From Mycobacterium sp. HUMS_12744610 (GTDB lineage Bacteria > Actinomycetota > Actinomycetes > Mycobacteriales > Mycobacteriaceae), in assembly GCF_041206865.1 (NCBI RefSeq), contig NZ_JBGEDP010000001.1, positions 3,162,001 to 3,226,000 on the forward strand: 64,000 bases of DNA. Direction: 5' to 3'. The translations under genes and the position numbers were made by a program. Below, piece by piece: positions 15,620-23,685 of this stretch. Within the stretch, counting starts at the first letter, position 1. Every line of letters starts with the position of its first letter. The notes beneath the pieces are model-generated. The model was not told the origin of the DNA, did not search any database, and was given only the letters and a program-made list of their open reading frames with translations.

Positions 15620-15632
15620 CGTCACTGTGACG
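15620..15632. repeat. Palindrome CGTCACTGTGACG, copy 1
   Basis: Perfect 13-base palindrome around a central T, within TTAATT upstream and TTATGG downstream. Related copies lie at 15704-15716 and 16050-16062, with a degenerate half-copy (CGTCACCGTGAG) at 14579-14590. Probably a protein-binding site; the cognate protein is not evident in the window. Confidence 0.5.
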
Positions 15633-15703
15633 TTATGGAGGTGATGAGCGCGCTCGATCGCGGCGCGCTTGCCCAACCCGAGGTCCATCCCGCCGCGCTA
15701 TTT

Positions 15704-15716
15704 CGTCACCGTGACG
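15704..15716. repeat. Palindrome CGTCACCGTGACG, copy 2
   Basis: Same 13-base palindrome with a central C, preceded by ATTT as in copy 3. It lies 84 bases from copy 1. Confidence 0.5.
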
Positions 15717-16049
15717 CATTAACGATAGTGCCGACCCCCTGCGGGATCCAATGGTTCGCATGCGTTCAAAGTCGAATCAGTCTGTTGAATCAGCTTCCCA
15801 GAAAACGATTTCCGCATCTGGGAGCGGTTCATCGAAATCGTCTGAGACATGAATATCTGGGAGCTGTCCAAATGTTCGCACCGGCGGCTTAAGGGCTGTA
15901 GCCGATTCATCGCTGGCCTGACCCGTTGCCATCCCCTGTCGTTCGGACGGGTCCGAGAATTCATGGTTTTTTGCCCGGCGGTTGGTTGCACATTCTGATA
16001 AACATGAAATCTTCCGTGTCACGTCGAAGGGCGCCCAGCGTAATTATTT

Positions 16050-16062
16050 TGTCACTGTGACG
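16050..16062. repeat. Palindrome TGTCACTGTGACG, copy 3
   Basis: One-base variant of the same palindrome within an AT-rich context (AATTATTT upstream, TTTTT downstream), about 90 bases from the 3' end of arsR and 334 bases beyond copy 2. Confidence 0.45.
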
Positions 16063-16154
16063 TTTTTCCAACACCGTGCAAAAGGTTGATCGGCATGGTT
16101 TGTCCTGCCAGCGGGTGGGCTGCGACGATTTGCACGACGGCGACGCTGGTGTCG

Positions 16155-16535
16155 TCATCGACCGGTGCGGGCGAACACGCCGGCTAGGGCATCCAGGGCG
16201 GCCGGCACTAGCCGGTAGTAGGCCCATTTGCCGCGCTGGGTGCGCTCGAGCAGACCGGCCTCGACCAGGACCTTGAGGTGGTGTGACACGGTCGGTTGGG
16301 ACAGCCCGACCGGCCCGGTCAAGTCACAGACGCATGCTTCGGCCGCCTCGTGGCCCGCGATCAGCGACACCAGCCGCAGCCGGGTTGGCTCGCCGAGCGC
16401 CTTGAGAACCATGGCCAGCCGCTCGGCGGCCTCCGCATCCAGCACCGCATCGGCGATGGGACGACAACACGTCTGGAGATCCGCCACCAGTAGCGATACA
16501 TCGGATTGCGCTGAGGAAGCGATCGTCGTAGGCAT
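16155..16535 (-). CDS. arsR: ArsR-family transcriptional repressor
   Basis: 126 residues from the ATG at 16535 (MPTTIASSAQSDVS). Winged helix-turn-helix of ArsR: RLAMVLKALGEPTRLRLVSL, the metalloid-binding-type segment EACVCDL, and the recognition helix SQPTVSHHLKVLVEAGLLERTQRGKWAYY. An additional Cys pair (TCCRP) near the N-terminus may contribute to As(III) binding. Upon binding arsenite the repressor should leave its operators in the 16536-16621 gap and release the divergent arsM. The longer in-frame extension to 16598 runs through the operators and is unlikely. Confidence 0.88.
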   Translation of the reverse strand: MPTTIASSAQSDVSLLVADLQTCCRPIADAVLDAEAAERLAMVLKALGEPTRLRLVSLIAGHEAAEACVCDLTGPVGLSQPTVSHHLKVLVEAGLLERTQRGKWAYYRLVPAALDALAGVFARTGR

Positions 16536-16552
16536 AAACCCAGTATGACACA

Positions 16553-16607
16553 CATTGACAGCCGTCGATGGATAATGCAGTCTTGATCCCATAGACATCA
16601 GTCGATG
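16553..16607. promoter_or_regulatory. Paired ArsR-type operators
   Basis: CATTGACAGCCGTCGATG (16553-16570) and CATAGACATCAGTCGATG (16590-16607) are direct copies sharing CAT.GACA.C.GTCGATG, each itself an imperfect palindrome. They occupy the gap between divergent arsR and arsM; the second ends 14 bases before the arsM start. This fits ArsR-type sites of actinobacteria, which have TTGA...TCGAT-like halves. Confidence 0.65.
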
Positions 16608-16621
16608 AGAGGAGTATCGAA

Positions 16622-17416
16622 ATGACCGAGACCAGGGACGGCGAGTTGCGCGATCAGGTTCGCGCCAGCTACGGCGCCGCCGCCAACGCGATCAGCGGTG
16701 GCGCCACCAACAGCGAGGTGCTCACCGCGGCGAGCTGTTGCGGGTCGAGCGATGCGGCCGACGTCGGCACCATTTTCGGAGCGGGTCTCTACGGCGCCGA
16801 CGAGCATTCCGAGCTGCCCGCCGACGCCGTTGCGGCGAGCTTGGGGTGCGGCAACCCGACCGCGGTCGCCGACCTGCACCCCGGTGAACGCGTGCTCGAC
16901 TTGGGCTCCGGCGGCGGCATCGATGTGCTGCTCTCGGCGCGCCGAGTCGGACCTGAGGGGTTCGCCTACGGCGTCGACATGACCGACGAGATGCTCGCCC
17001 TGGCCGAGGCGAACAAGGCCAAAGCGGGTGTCACCAACGTCGAGTTCCTCAAGGGCACCATCGAGGACATCCCACTGCGTGACGCGGCGGTCGACGTGGT
17101 GATCTCCAACTGCGTGATCAACCTGTCGGCCGACAAACCGGCGGTGCTCGCCGAAATGTTTCGGGTTCTGGTTCCCGGAGGGCGGATCGGGATCTCCGAC
17201 GTGGTCGCCGAGGATCGCCTCACCGCGGCCGAACGAGCCGAGCGCGGCTCCCATGTCGGCTGCATTGCCGGAGCCCTGTCCAAAAAGGAATACCTCGACG
17301 GCCTGGCAGCCACCGGATTCGTCGATGCCTCCGTGGCCTTCACCCACGAAGTCGCCGACGGAATGCACGGCGCAATCATCCGCGCCACCAAACCCGCAGC
17401 ATCGGTCGGCGGCTGA
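16622..17416 (+). CDS. arsM: Arsenite S-adenosylmethionine methyltransferase
   Basis: 264 residues with GAGAGGAG seven bases before the ATG. The SAM-binding motif is VLDLGSGGGIDVLLSA. The ArsM-specific As(III) cysteines are present: SCCGSS near residue 40, the Cys in ISNCVINLS, and the Cys in SHVGCIAGAL. PGGRIGISDVV is the usual post-core strand. The enzyme methylates arsenite to volatile or less toxic species. No arsB/acr3 or arsC gene accompanies it, so resistance here rests on methylation. Regulated by the divergent ArsR. Confidence 0.92.
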   Translation: MTETRDGELRDQVRASYGAAANAISGGATNSEVLTAASCCGSSDAADVGTIFGAGLYGADEHSELPADAVAASLGCGNPTAVADLHPGERVLDLGSGGGIDVLLSARRVGPEGFAYGVDMTDEMLALAEANKAKAGVTNVEFLKGTIEDIPLRDAAVDVVISNCVINLSADKPAVLAEMFRVLVPGGRIGISDVVAEDRLTAAERAERGSHVGCIAGALSKKEYLDGLAATGFVDASVAFTHEVADGMHGAIIRATKPAASVGG

Positions 17417-17444
17417 ACCGACACAGAGCCGATGCAGAAAGGCC

Positions 17445-17479
17445 AGTGGGCTGGCGCGGAGCAACCGCACCAGCCCACT
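17445..17479. terminator. Bidirectional hairpin terminator between arsM and cspA
   Basis: AGTGGGCTGG at 17445-17454 pairs exactly with CCAGCCCACT at 17470-17479, with further CGCGG/CCGCA-type pairing inside. It lies between two convergent genes, and lacks a long U-run, as is common in mycobacteria. Confidence 0.7.
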
Positions 17480-17496
17480 GTCACGTTTGGAGTTAC

Positions 17497-17700
17497 TTAG
17501 ACAGCAGTCACTCCTACTGCCTGAGGTCCTTTGGCGCCTTGCGCTACCTCGAACTGAACACGCTGGTTTTCCTCGAGCGACCGGTAGCCGTTGCCCTGGA
17601 TCTCCGAGTAGTGGACGAACAGGTCCTTCGCGCCGTCGTCCGGGGTGATGAAGCCGAAGCCCTTCTCACCGTTGAACCATTTCACAGTCCCCTGTGCCAT
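17497..17700 (-). CDS. cspA: Cold-shock protein CspA
   Basis: 67 residues, the usual length. RNA-binding motifs RNP1 (KGFGFI) and RNP2 (DLFVHYSEI) are intact within [20 protein letters not shown]. The single OB-fold domain binds single-stranded RNA/DNA and melts secondary structure in the cytoplasm. It is followed upstream on the same strand by a DEAD-box helicase, a natural functional partner in the cold. Confidence 0.95.
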   Translation of the reverse strand: MAQGTVKWFNGEKGFGFITPDDGAKDLFVHYSEIQGNGYRSLEENQRVQFEVAQGAKGPQAVGVTAV

Positions 17701-17775
17701 TTACTTTCTTCTCTCATTTCAAATGCGGATATACCTAAAATATCCGCGCGATCAACGTAGCACGAGCCGTGCTAT

Positions 17776-19092
17776 TTATTGACAATTGTTGCCGCGCTGC
17801 GACGACGAACCCTGGGAGCGGGCCGAACGGCGCCGCCGGCCGGCAGGACCGGAGCGGCGAGGCTGCGCCGGGCGCTGTTGCGCGGTGTGCGCGGGGACGG
17901 CCTGCTTCGGCGCGGGGGCCCGGTGCGGCGCCACGTCCCCGGCCACCGCATGCACGGCGGCCGAGTCGACGGTGACCTCCTGCGGCGTGACGCGGATGCC
18001 CGCACGGCGCATCAACGCGTGCGTGTCCTTGCGCTGCTCGGGCAGGACGACGGTGACGACATCACCGGCATTGCCGGCCCGCGCGGTGCGCCCGGACCGG
18101 TGCAGGTACGCCTTGTGCTCGGCGGGCGGATCGATGTGCACGACCAGTTCGATCCCGTCGACATGGACACCGCGTGCCGCGATGTCGGTGGCCACCAACA
18201 CGCGCGCGTCACCGGCGGTGAAAGCGGCCAGGTTCCGGTCGCGCGCGGGCTGAGACAGGTTGCCGTGCAAGTCGACAGCCGGGACACCGGATTCGGTGAG
18301 CTGCCTGGCGAGCTTGCGCGCCTGGTGCTTGGTGCGCATGAACAGGATGCGGCGACCCGATCCGGAGGCGAGCCGGTGGACCAACTCCTTCTTGGCCTGC
18401 GCGTCGGAGACGTGGAACACGTGGTGGGTCATCTCGGGCACCGGCGAGTCGGAGCCGTCGACGGAGTGCAGCACCGCGTCGCGCAGGAACCGATTGACGA
18501 GCTTGTCGACCCCGTTGTCGAGGGTCGCGGAGAACAGCAAGCGCTGGCCGCCCATCGGGGTGGCCGCCAGGATGCGGGTGACGCCGGGAAGGAAACCGAG
18601 GTCGGCCATGTGATCGGCTTCGTCGATCACCGTGATCTCGACCGAGTCGAGACTGATCAGACGTTGCTTCATCAGGTCTTCGAGCCGGCCTGGGCAGGCC
18701 ACGACGACGTCGACGCCGGACTTCAGCGCCGCCACCTGCCTGCTTTGCGACACGCCGCCGAAGATCGTCGTCACACGTAGCCCGTTGGCGCCGGCCAGCG
18801 GTTCCAGGGTCGCGGTGATCTGGGTGGCCAGCTCCCGGGTCGGGGCCAGAATCAGACCCGTCGGGTGGGACGGGCGGCGTCGGTGTCCGGCCAGCCTGCT
18901 GACCAGAGGAATCGAGAAGGCGAGCGTCTTGCCGCTGCCCGTCTTGCCGCGGCCGAGGACGTCGCGGCCGCTGAGGGTGTCGGGAAGTGTCTCGACCTGG
19001 ATGGGAAACGGATGGCTGATCCCGCGGGCGGCGAGCACCTCGATGAGTGGTTCGCGCACGCCGAGATCGGCAAATGTCATGCCTGTGGTCAC
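17776..19092 (-). CDS. DEAD-box ATP-dependent RNA helicase
   Basis: 438 residues. Motifs in order: Q-motif (PFPIQVETLP), I (GKTGSGKT), Ia (APTRELA), Ib (PGRL), II (VIDEADHM), III (FSATL), IV/V (DLHGNLSQ, VLVATDIAARGVHV) and VI (HRSGRTARAG). The C-terminal 60 residues are Arg/Gln/Pro-rich and probably bind RNA. Similar to RhlE. An ATG at 19080 is an alternative to the GTG at 19092. It lies upstream of cspA on the same strand; the two likely serve RNA remodelling at low temperature. Confidence 0.92.
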   Translation of the reverse strand: MTTGMTFADLGVREPLIEVLAARGISHPFPIQVETLPDTLSGRDVLGRGKTGSGKTLAFSIPLVSRLAGHRRRPSHPTGLILAPTRELATQITATLEPLAGANGLRVTTIFGGVSQSRQVAALKSGVDVVVACPGRLEDLMKQRLISLDSVEITVIDEADHMADLGFLPGVTRILAATPMGGQRLLFSATLDNGVDKLVNRFLRDAVLHSVDGSDSPVPEMTHHVFHVSDAQAKKELVHRLASGSGRRILFMRTKHQARKLARQLTESGVPAVDLHGNLSQPARDRNLAAFTAGDARVLVATDIAARGVHVDGIELVVHIDPPAEHKAYLHRSGRTARAGNAGDVVTVVLPEQRKDTHALMRRAGIRVTPQEVTVDSAAVHAVAGDVAPHRAPAPKQAVPAHTAQQRPAQPRRSGPAGRRRRSARSQGSSSQRGNNCQ

Positions 19093-19511
19093 TGGATGTC
19101 TTTCAGCATCGGTGGTGCCGACTTGGCGGCAAAATGCGCGCGTTCGGTCAGCACAAAGTGGCGAGATTGCCGGTGGGCAAAATCGATCGCCGCGATACGA
19201 ACTGCGCCGGATTCAGTGCGCCAACCACTCGATCGGGGCGGACGCCGGAAGGATGAAGAAGCGTTTCACGACGTGCCGGCCGCCGTAGGACGGCCAACAT
19301 TGCTACGAGCATAGCGCACATGCCGGCCCGGTGCGCCCCGGGGTCAAGACCTGCGCGCACCGCCCGCCCGCTGCCTGTACCGTTGAACACGAACCGCCTG
19401 CCAGCGGTCATCGCGAATCGTCGGCGCACCAGAAAAGAGATCAGCGTGCGATTCGATCGTCGTCCGACCGCCGATGCGGACCGGCCGACCTCCTCTTTCG
19501 TAAGGACACAC
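19093..19511. other. Intergenic region upstream of the helicase gene
   Basis: About 420 bases between divergent genes with no convincing frame. Cold-shock helicase genes often have long leaders, which would fit, but I see no specific motif to assign. Confidence 0.4.
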
Positions 19512-19655
19512 ATGGACAACTCGAACCTGTTTTCCCACCCTGAAGCGCCCGAATACGTGGTCTCGGGCGAGGCCTCCGGGAAGCCGGTCGAACACCCGGT
19601 CTTCTCGGATCGGCCCAGCGGCGACGCCGGAGCGCGCGCCAAAGAACGCCACTGA
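19512..19655 (+). CDS. Small conserved-looking hydrophilic protein (47 aa)
   Basis: MDNSNLFSHPEAPEYVVSGE begins at an ATG with AAGGA eight bases upstream and ends GDAGARAKERH. Codon third positions are strongly GC, as in real genes here. No transmembrane or known motif. An upstream GTG in the same frame would add about 20 Arg-rich residues with a poorer start site. Function unknown. Confidence 0.5.
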   Translation: MDNSNLFSHPEAPEYVVSGEASGKPVEHPVFSDRPSGDAGARAKERH

Positions 19656-19773
19656 AGTAGTAAACGCCGAGCTTTCGAGGAGCGGTGGCGTCAACTGAGT
19701 CACTATCGTGGCACCGAGCGGGCTTGATCACATCCGCGCGACGGGGCCACGCCTCGCACCACACCATCGTGGG

Positions 19774-20339
19774 GTGCTCCACGACAAACTAGCCGCGCTG
19801 TCGATCGCGAGCGCCGAGGTTTTCACCGCTGCCGCGGTTTGGGCCGTCGGCGGCTTGGTGGCGGCAAGTCCCGCCGGCGCAAGCACTTTGGTGCCGCTCA
19901 CCCAGAAGTTCCGTGCGTGCGACTTCACCCCGGCAGTGAATATGCAGTCGCGGGGACACGGTACGGCCCGAGCCGTAATCGGCACGGGCGCAAATCAAAC
20001 GGTGACCGCGCACGTCCAACTCGTGGCCGTCGAACCCGGAGTTCGCTACAACGTCAGGTTGATCCAGGCACCGGCCTCTTCGGTGTCGTGCACTGCCGGC
20101 GTCACCGACGGGACGATGGAGACCGATGGCGCCGGGACAGCGACGCTGACGCTGCGGGACGCGTTTTGTCCCCGAATACCACCGGTGCGTGGGTCTTCGT
20201 CGAACGCCCATCGCCGAACTCGCAGACACCGGCCGAGTACTACACCTCGGAGTTCATCGCCGCGCTCCGAGAAGGGCAGGCGGGTCCGCTAACGCCGATA
20301 TTGGGGACAGTACGCGGTGATCGCAGCGTCGACGGCTGA
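19774..20339 (+). pseudogene. Secreted protein gene with a one-base frameshift
   Basis: From the GTG at 19774 a signal peptide (KLAALSIASAEVFTAAAVWA, ending ASPAGAS) leads to a beta-rich secreted domain with a Cys pair: TQKFRACDFTPAVNMQ, RYNVRLIQAPASSVSCTAG, GAGTATLTLRDA. At about 20167 (GCGTTTTG) one G is missing; the continuing frame reads SPNTTGAWVFVERPSPNSQ and PAEYYTSEFIAAL, clearly the original C-terminus. I do not know a named family, but the layout is typical of mycobacterial exported proteins. Confidence 0.65.
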
Positions 20340-20745
20340 CTGAGCCTGCGCGGGCGCGGTGTTCGTGTTGCTCGCAGGTCGCGGCTGCGGCATCCCGCAT
20401 TGGAGCCATTGGAGGCCGGTACACACGGCATGGCCGGTGACGATTCGACCTTGGGATCTGTGACGGTGACGCCGGGAATCTGCGAGGCCAGTTTGAGGTA
20501 GACCTGGTCAGCACTGGGCCCCGGTCGGCACGGTGCCGGTGCCGGTGCCGCCGGCGCGGGTGGCAGCGCCGGCGCACCTTTTGCCGCGGGGCGCGCCGTT
20601 GCGGCGCCGCGGGGTGCGGCGACTCGGCCTGGATGCGCCTCGGCGCTCCGGGCGCCGCTTTGGCGGCCGGCGCCGGCTGCCGCGACGGATCATCCCGGCC
20701 AGCAATCGCCGGGCCGCACCCCCCAGCGCGAGGACGATTCCGAGG
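20289..20745 (-). pseudogene. Eroded DUF732-like secreted/membrane protein
   Basis: Reading leftward, one frame has a hydrophobic helix (LPLVILGIVLALGGAA) and an Arg-rich stretch; another has a Pro/Ala linker then ADQVYLKLASQIPGVTVTDP; a third ends SAVDAAITAYCPQYRR-stop at 20289. The last two blocks are the start and end of a DUF732-type domain, so the gene is broken by at least two frame changes. The tail overlaps the 3' end of the opposing secreted-protein pseudogene. Whether the membrane helix belongs to the same gene is uncertain. Confidence 0.5.
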
Positions 20746-20781
20746 ATCACCAACGGCAATTCCGATGGGAGGTGTCTGATT

Positions 20782-21195
20782 TCAATGGCGGCAGTCCATC
20801 GGTGTCGCAGTCGGGTTTTTGAACAGAGCCGGGTCGGCGAACAATTGTTGATCGGCCACGGTGACGCCGTCGGGAACATCGCCTTCCCGCGTTATGACCA
20901 TCGGCGTCTTGTACACCGACCCCTGGTCGCCGCAGTTGACGGCGACAACGGTGTCGGTCAGCACGCCCCGAAGCGTTCCGACGGGCTGGGGCTCCCACGA
21001 CCGATTCAGCGTGTCGGTGTCGCCGGCCGTTCCGTCGGCGCCGGGAGGACACGGCGCCGGCGACTCGAGCGGCGAGGGTCTCGGTGGCGGCCGAACGTCC
21101 CGATGGTGCCGGACAGTCGGCGAACGACATCGAAAAATCTGCTCGGCGAAACCCGGCGAAACCCCCATTGGCCCGAGCGTGATTTGGCGCTTCAT
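20782..21195 (-). CDS. Hypothetical protein, possibly N-terminally truncated
   Basis: The C-terminal 90 residues look genuine: APCPPGADGTAGDTDTLNRS, VGTLRGVLTDTVVAVNCGDQ, YKTPMVITREGDVPDGVTVA and a final MDCRH. Three Cys suggest an exported domain. The stretch after the ATG at 21195 lacks a recognisable signal peptide and reads less like protein, so the true N-terminus may be lost or in another frame. No family recognised. Confidence 0.4.
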   Translation of the reverse strand: MKRQITLGPMGVSPGFAEQIFRCRSPTVRHHRDVRPPPRPSPLESPAPCPPGADGTAGDTDTLNRSWEPQPVGTLRGVLTDTVVAVNCGDQGSVYKTPMVITREGDVPDGVTVADQQLFADPALFKNPTATPMDCRH

Positions 21196-21450
21196 TGCCG
21201 GCACCTCCGCGAAGCCGCCACGATGCGCGGAGGTCGGTACGGTATATTCACCCCCATGCGAGTCCAGAAAGCGGCTCTTTTGACGTGTCGACCGCACGGG
21301 AGCGATCTGGTCAAGTGAGAAGCGGGAAAATCGCAGCGCAAACGCCGGAAATCCCCTCGCGGAAGTCGCCGTAGGCGACATTGTCGCCGACCAGGCCGCG
21401 AGGATTGTTGGTTGTGTACGTGTTGATCTGAACATTATCGGGGGCTGTGA

Positions 21451-22539
21451 ATGGCCAGGAGGCTTCTGCTCCGGCGTTGGCACCGCAACATGGAGGTGCG
21501 TGACGACACCGAGTACGTAAGCAGCATCGCAACGTTGTCCGAGGGATCGGTGCGACGGAACTTCAACCCCTATACCGACATCGACTGGGATGCCCCGGAG
21601 TTCGCGGTCATCGACAACGATCCCCGGTGGATCCTCCCGGCTACCGATCCGCTGGGGCGCCACCCCTGGTACCAGGGGCAGCCCGAGGAACGCAAGATCA
21701 AGATCGGTATGTGGCGCCAGGCCAACGTCGCCAAGGTGGGCACCCACTTCGAATCCGTCCTGATCCGAGGCCTGCTGAACTACGCGTTCTGGCTGCCCAA
21801 CGGCTCCCCGGAATACCGCTACTGCCTGCACGAATCCATCGAAGAAGGCAACCACACCCTGATGCTGCAGGAGATGGTCAACCGCGTCGCCGACGGCGTT
21901 CCGGGCATGCCACGCATCCTGCGCTGGATCTCGCCGCTGGTCCCCCTAGCTGCCGGTCCGCTGCCGGTGGCCTTCTTCATCGGGGTGCTCGCCGGCGAGG
22001 AACCACTCGACCACACCCAGAAGGATGTGCTGCGCGAGGGCAAGGCACTGCATCCGATCATGGAGCGGGTGATGGCCATCCACGTGGCCGAGGAAGCGCG
22101 GCACATCTCCTTCGCGCACGAATTCTTGCGTAAGCGGTTACCGCAGCTGCCCAAATGGCAGCGCTTCTGGCTCTCCTTGTATTTCCCGTTGATCATGCGC
22201 CTGTTGTGCCACGCAATTGTTGTTCCGCCGGAGGCGTTTTGGCGCGAGTTCGATATTCCGCCCGAAGTAAAACGGGACCTGTTCTTCGGGTCACCTGAAT
22301 CGCAGAAATTATTGCGCGACCTGTTCGCCGATATGCGGGCGCTGGCCTACGACACCGGGATGATGAATCCGCTTTCCCACATGCTGTGGCGGGCGTGCGG
22401 GATCGACGGCGAGCCCTCGCGCTACCGCGGCGAGCCGCAACGCGGGCGATTGAGCACCCTGCCCGACGACGATGCGGCGCCGGTGTCCGGCGACGACCCG
22501 CACGCAACACCTTCCGTGCATCGCGGCGCGCTGGCCTGA
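21451..22539 (+). CDS. AurF-type diiron oxygenase
   Basis: 362 residues. The metal ligands of the p-aminobenzoate N-oxygenase (AurF) family are visible: KVGTHFESVLIRGLLN, CLHESIEEGNHTLMLQEM (E...E..H) and MAIHVAEEARHISFAHE (EEARH). These form a ferritin-like non-haem diiron site that oxidises amines or related substrates with O2. The C-terminal 45 residues are low-complexity. A GGGGG tract lies before the ATG; an ATG at residue 14 is possible. Monocistronic; convergent with the 2OG-oxygenase gene. Confidence 0.8.
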   Translation: MARRLLLRRWHRNMEVRDDTEYVSSIATLSEGSVRRNFNPYTDIDWDAPEFAVIDNDPRWILPATDPLGRHPWYQGQPEERKIKIGMWRQANVAKVGTHFESVLIRGLLNYAFWLPNGSPEYRYCLHESIEEGNHTLMLQEMVNRVADGVPGMPRILRWISPLVPLAAGPLPVAFFIGVLAGEEPLDHTQKDVLREGKALHPIMERVMAIHVAEEARHISFAHEFLRKRLPQLPKWQRFWLSLYFPLIMRLLCHAIVVPPEAFWREFDIPPEVKRDLFFGSPESQKLLRDLFADMRALAYDTGMMNPLSHMLWRACGIDGEPSRYRGEPQRGRLSTLPDDDAAPVSGDDPHATPSVHRGALA

Positions 22540-22575
22540 CGCGCAGTTCCTCGTCGACCGCGCTCCCCCGCGGTG

Positions 22576-23289
22576 TCAGGCGGCGTCGTGAAAAATCAAG
22601 CCGAGCGTGTAGCGCTGCCCCGACCGGACCACCGACACTCCGTGACGTACTTGGACGGCCGACCATCCCCGCGTCGAGCGGACCGGCCGCTCCCGGGTGG
22701 TGAAGACATAGCCGTGCCCCTGCGGCAGCGTGCTGGCCGTACCACGCGACTGCGCCCGCGGCCGCTGCTCGACCAGCAGGAACTCGCCGCCGGTATGGGT
22801 CACGGCCGGTGCACTGAGGTTGATGACGACCTGCAGCGGAAAGACCAGGTCCCCGTAGAGGTCTCGGTGCAGGGCATTCCAGTCGCCGGGACCGTACTTG
22901 AGCAGGAGAGCCGTGGATTTGGTCTGGCCGGCCCGATGGCACAGGTCCAGCCATTCGTCGAGAGTGTCGGGCCAGGGAGCCTCCCGGCCCAGCTTGGCCC
23001 ACCAGTCGCGGGCGATCGCCAACAACCGGGGGTAGAGCGCGTGTTTCAGTTCGTCGATGGGATGCGGACAGGGCCGGTCGAAGTAGCGGTACTCCCCCCG
23101 TCCGTAGCGGTGGCGCGCCATGTCGACGGTGGCGCGAAACAAGCGGTCGTCGGCGTAGAGAGCGATGAGCGCTGCACACTCGGTGGGAGTGAGCAGTTCG
23201 GACGTCAGCGCGCCGCCGAATTCGTTCATGTCGGCGGTGACGGCCTGCCAGTCCGCGCCGTCTACGCGCCGGCGCCACGTCGTTGCCAT
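22576..23289 (-). CDS. 2-oxoglutarate/Fe(II)-dependent oxygenase
   Basis: 237 residues. The double-stranded beta-helix core shows the Fe(II) ligands H.D in WNALHRDLYGDLVFPLQVV and the distal His in VQVRHGVSVVRSGQRYTLG, with Arg after it positioned to hold 2-oxoglutarate. THTGGEFLLVEQRP is the usual strand between. It resembles prolyl-hydroxylase-type bacterial proteins. The substrate cannot be deduced. A perfect 10-base inverted repeat sits just upstream of the start codon. Confidence 0.75.
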   Translation of the reverse strand: MATTWRRRVDGADWQAVTADMNEFGGALTSELLTPTECAALIALYADDRLFRATVDMARHRYGRGEYRYFDRPCPHPIDELKHALYPRLLAIARDWWAKLGREAPWPDTLDEWLDLCHRAGQTKSTALLLKYGPGDWNALHRDLYGDLVFPLQVVINLSAPAVTHTGGEFLLVEQRPRAQSRGTASTLPQGHGYVFTTRERPVRSTRGWSAVQVRHGVSVVRSGQRYTLGLIFHDAA

Positions 23290-23320
23290 CAGGACGGTCT
23301 CCCGGGGTATGACACTTCAT

Positions 23321-23378
23321 CGAGCCTGTAAATGCGCAGACGAAGTACGAGTGCGGAACTGCAAAATCTACAGGCTCG
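23321..23378. promoter_or_regulatory. Perfect 10-bp inverted repeat upstream of the 2OG-oxygenase
   Basis: CGAGCCTGTA at 23321-23330 and TACAGGCTCG at 23369-23378 with a 38-base spacer, starting 32 bases before the oxygenase start codon at 23289. Could be a two-site operator or the stem of an mRNA leader structure. Confidence 0.4.
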
Positions 23379-23399
23379 TCGCAGTAATGCGCGCCCGCT

Positions 23400-23637
23400 C
23401 ACTCACCCGGCGACGACCAGTGCACCACCTTCACGGCCGTCCGGCCGCACGCACGTCCGCAGCATCGCATGCCGACGGCTCGGCGATGGGCACCTGCGTC
23501 ACCACCTCGCCGGTACGGGGATCAAGAACGCTGATGACGTTTGTCGGAGTCGAAGACACGCCGCGGCATACCCTCGCCGCACCCCACCCAATCAGCCGGT
23601 TCGAAGCCCTTGGAACGGCTTGGCTCACTTTTCGCAT
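23400..23637 (-). pseudogene. Remnant of an aldehyde dehydrogenase N-terminus
   Basis: The minus frame includes NVISVLDPRTGEVVTQVPIA followed by EPSACDAADVRAAGR, the pattern of an aldehyde dehydrogenase N-terminus (VLDPRTGEVV...VP.A...D...). The frame ends within about 25 codons and nothing resembling the NAD-binding or catalytic regions follows. It is likely a deletion relic. Confidence 0.4.
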
Positions 23638-23685
23638 CCTGTATGGTCATGCTGGCCTGTCGGCGCGCGGGAATCGAGAGCACCC

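Larger units (their letters stand above)
15325..16154. other. Gene-free, lower-GC stretch with repeated palindromes
   Basis: About 830 bases without a credible protein frame. It contains three copies of the palindrome CGTCACNGTGACG (one with a changed first base), two exact 16-base direct repeats (CCAGAACTACCTGACA at 15426-15441 and 15557-15572) and a degenerate third (ACTATCTGACA near 15522). GC content is visibly lower than the flanks. It looks like imported regulatory or replicative DNA of a former mobile element. Confidence 0.55.

Noticed and set aside
15325..16154. CRISPR array or tRNA cluster in the gene-free repeat region
   Set aside because: The palindromes and 16-base repeats are irregularly spaced, with no constant repeat-spacer period. 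No cloverleaf with a plausible anticodon arm or TTCGAATC-type arm was found.
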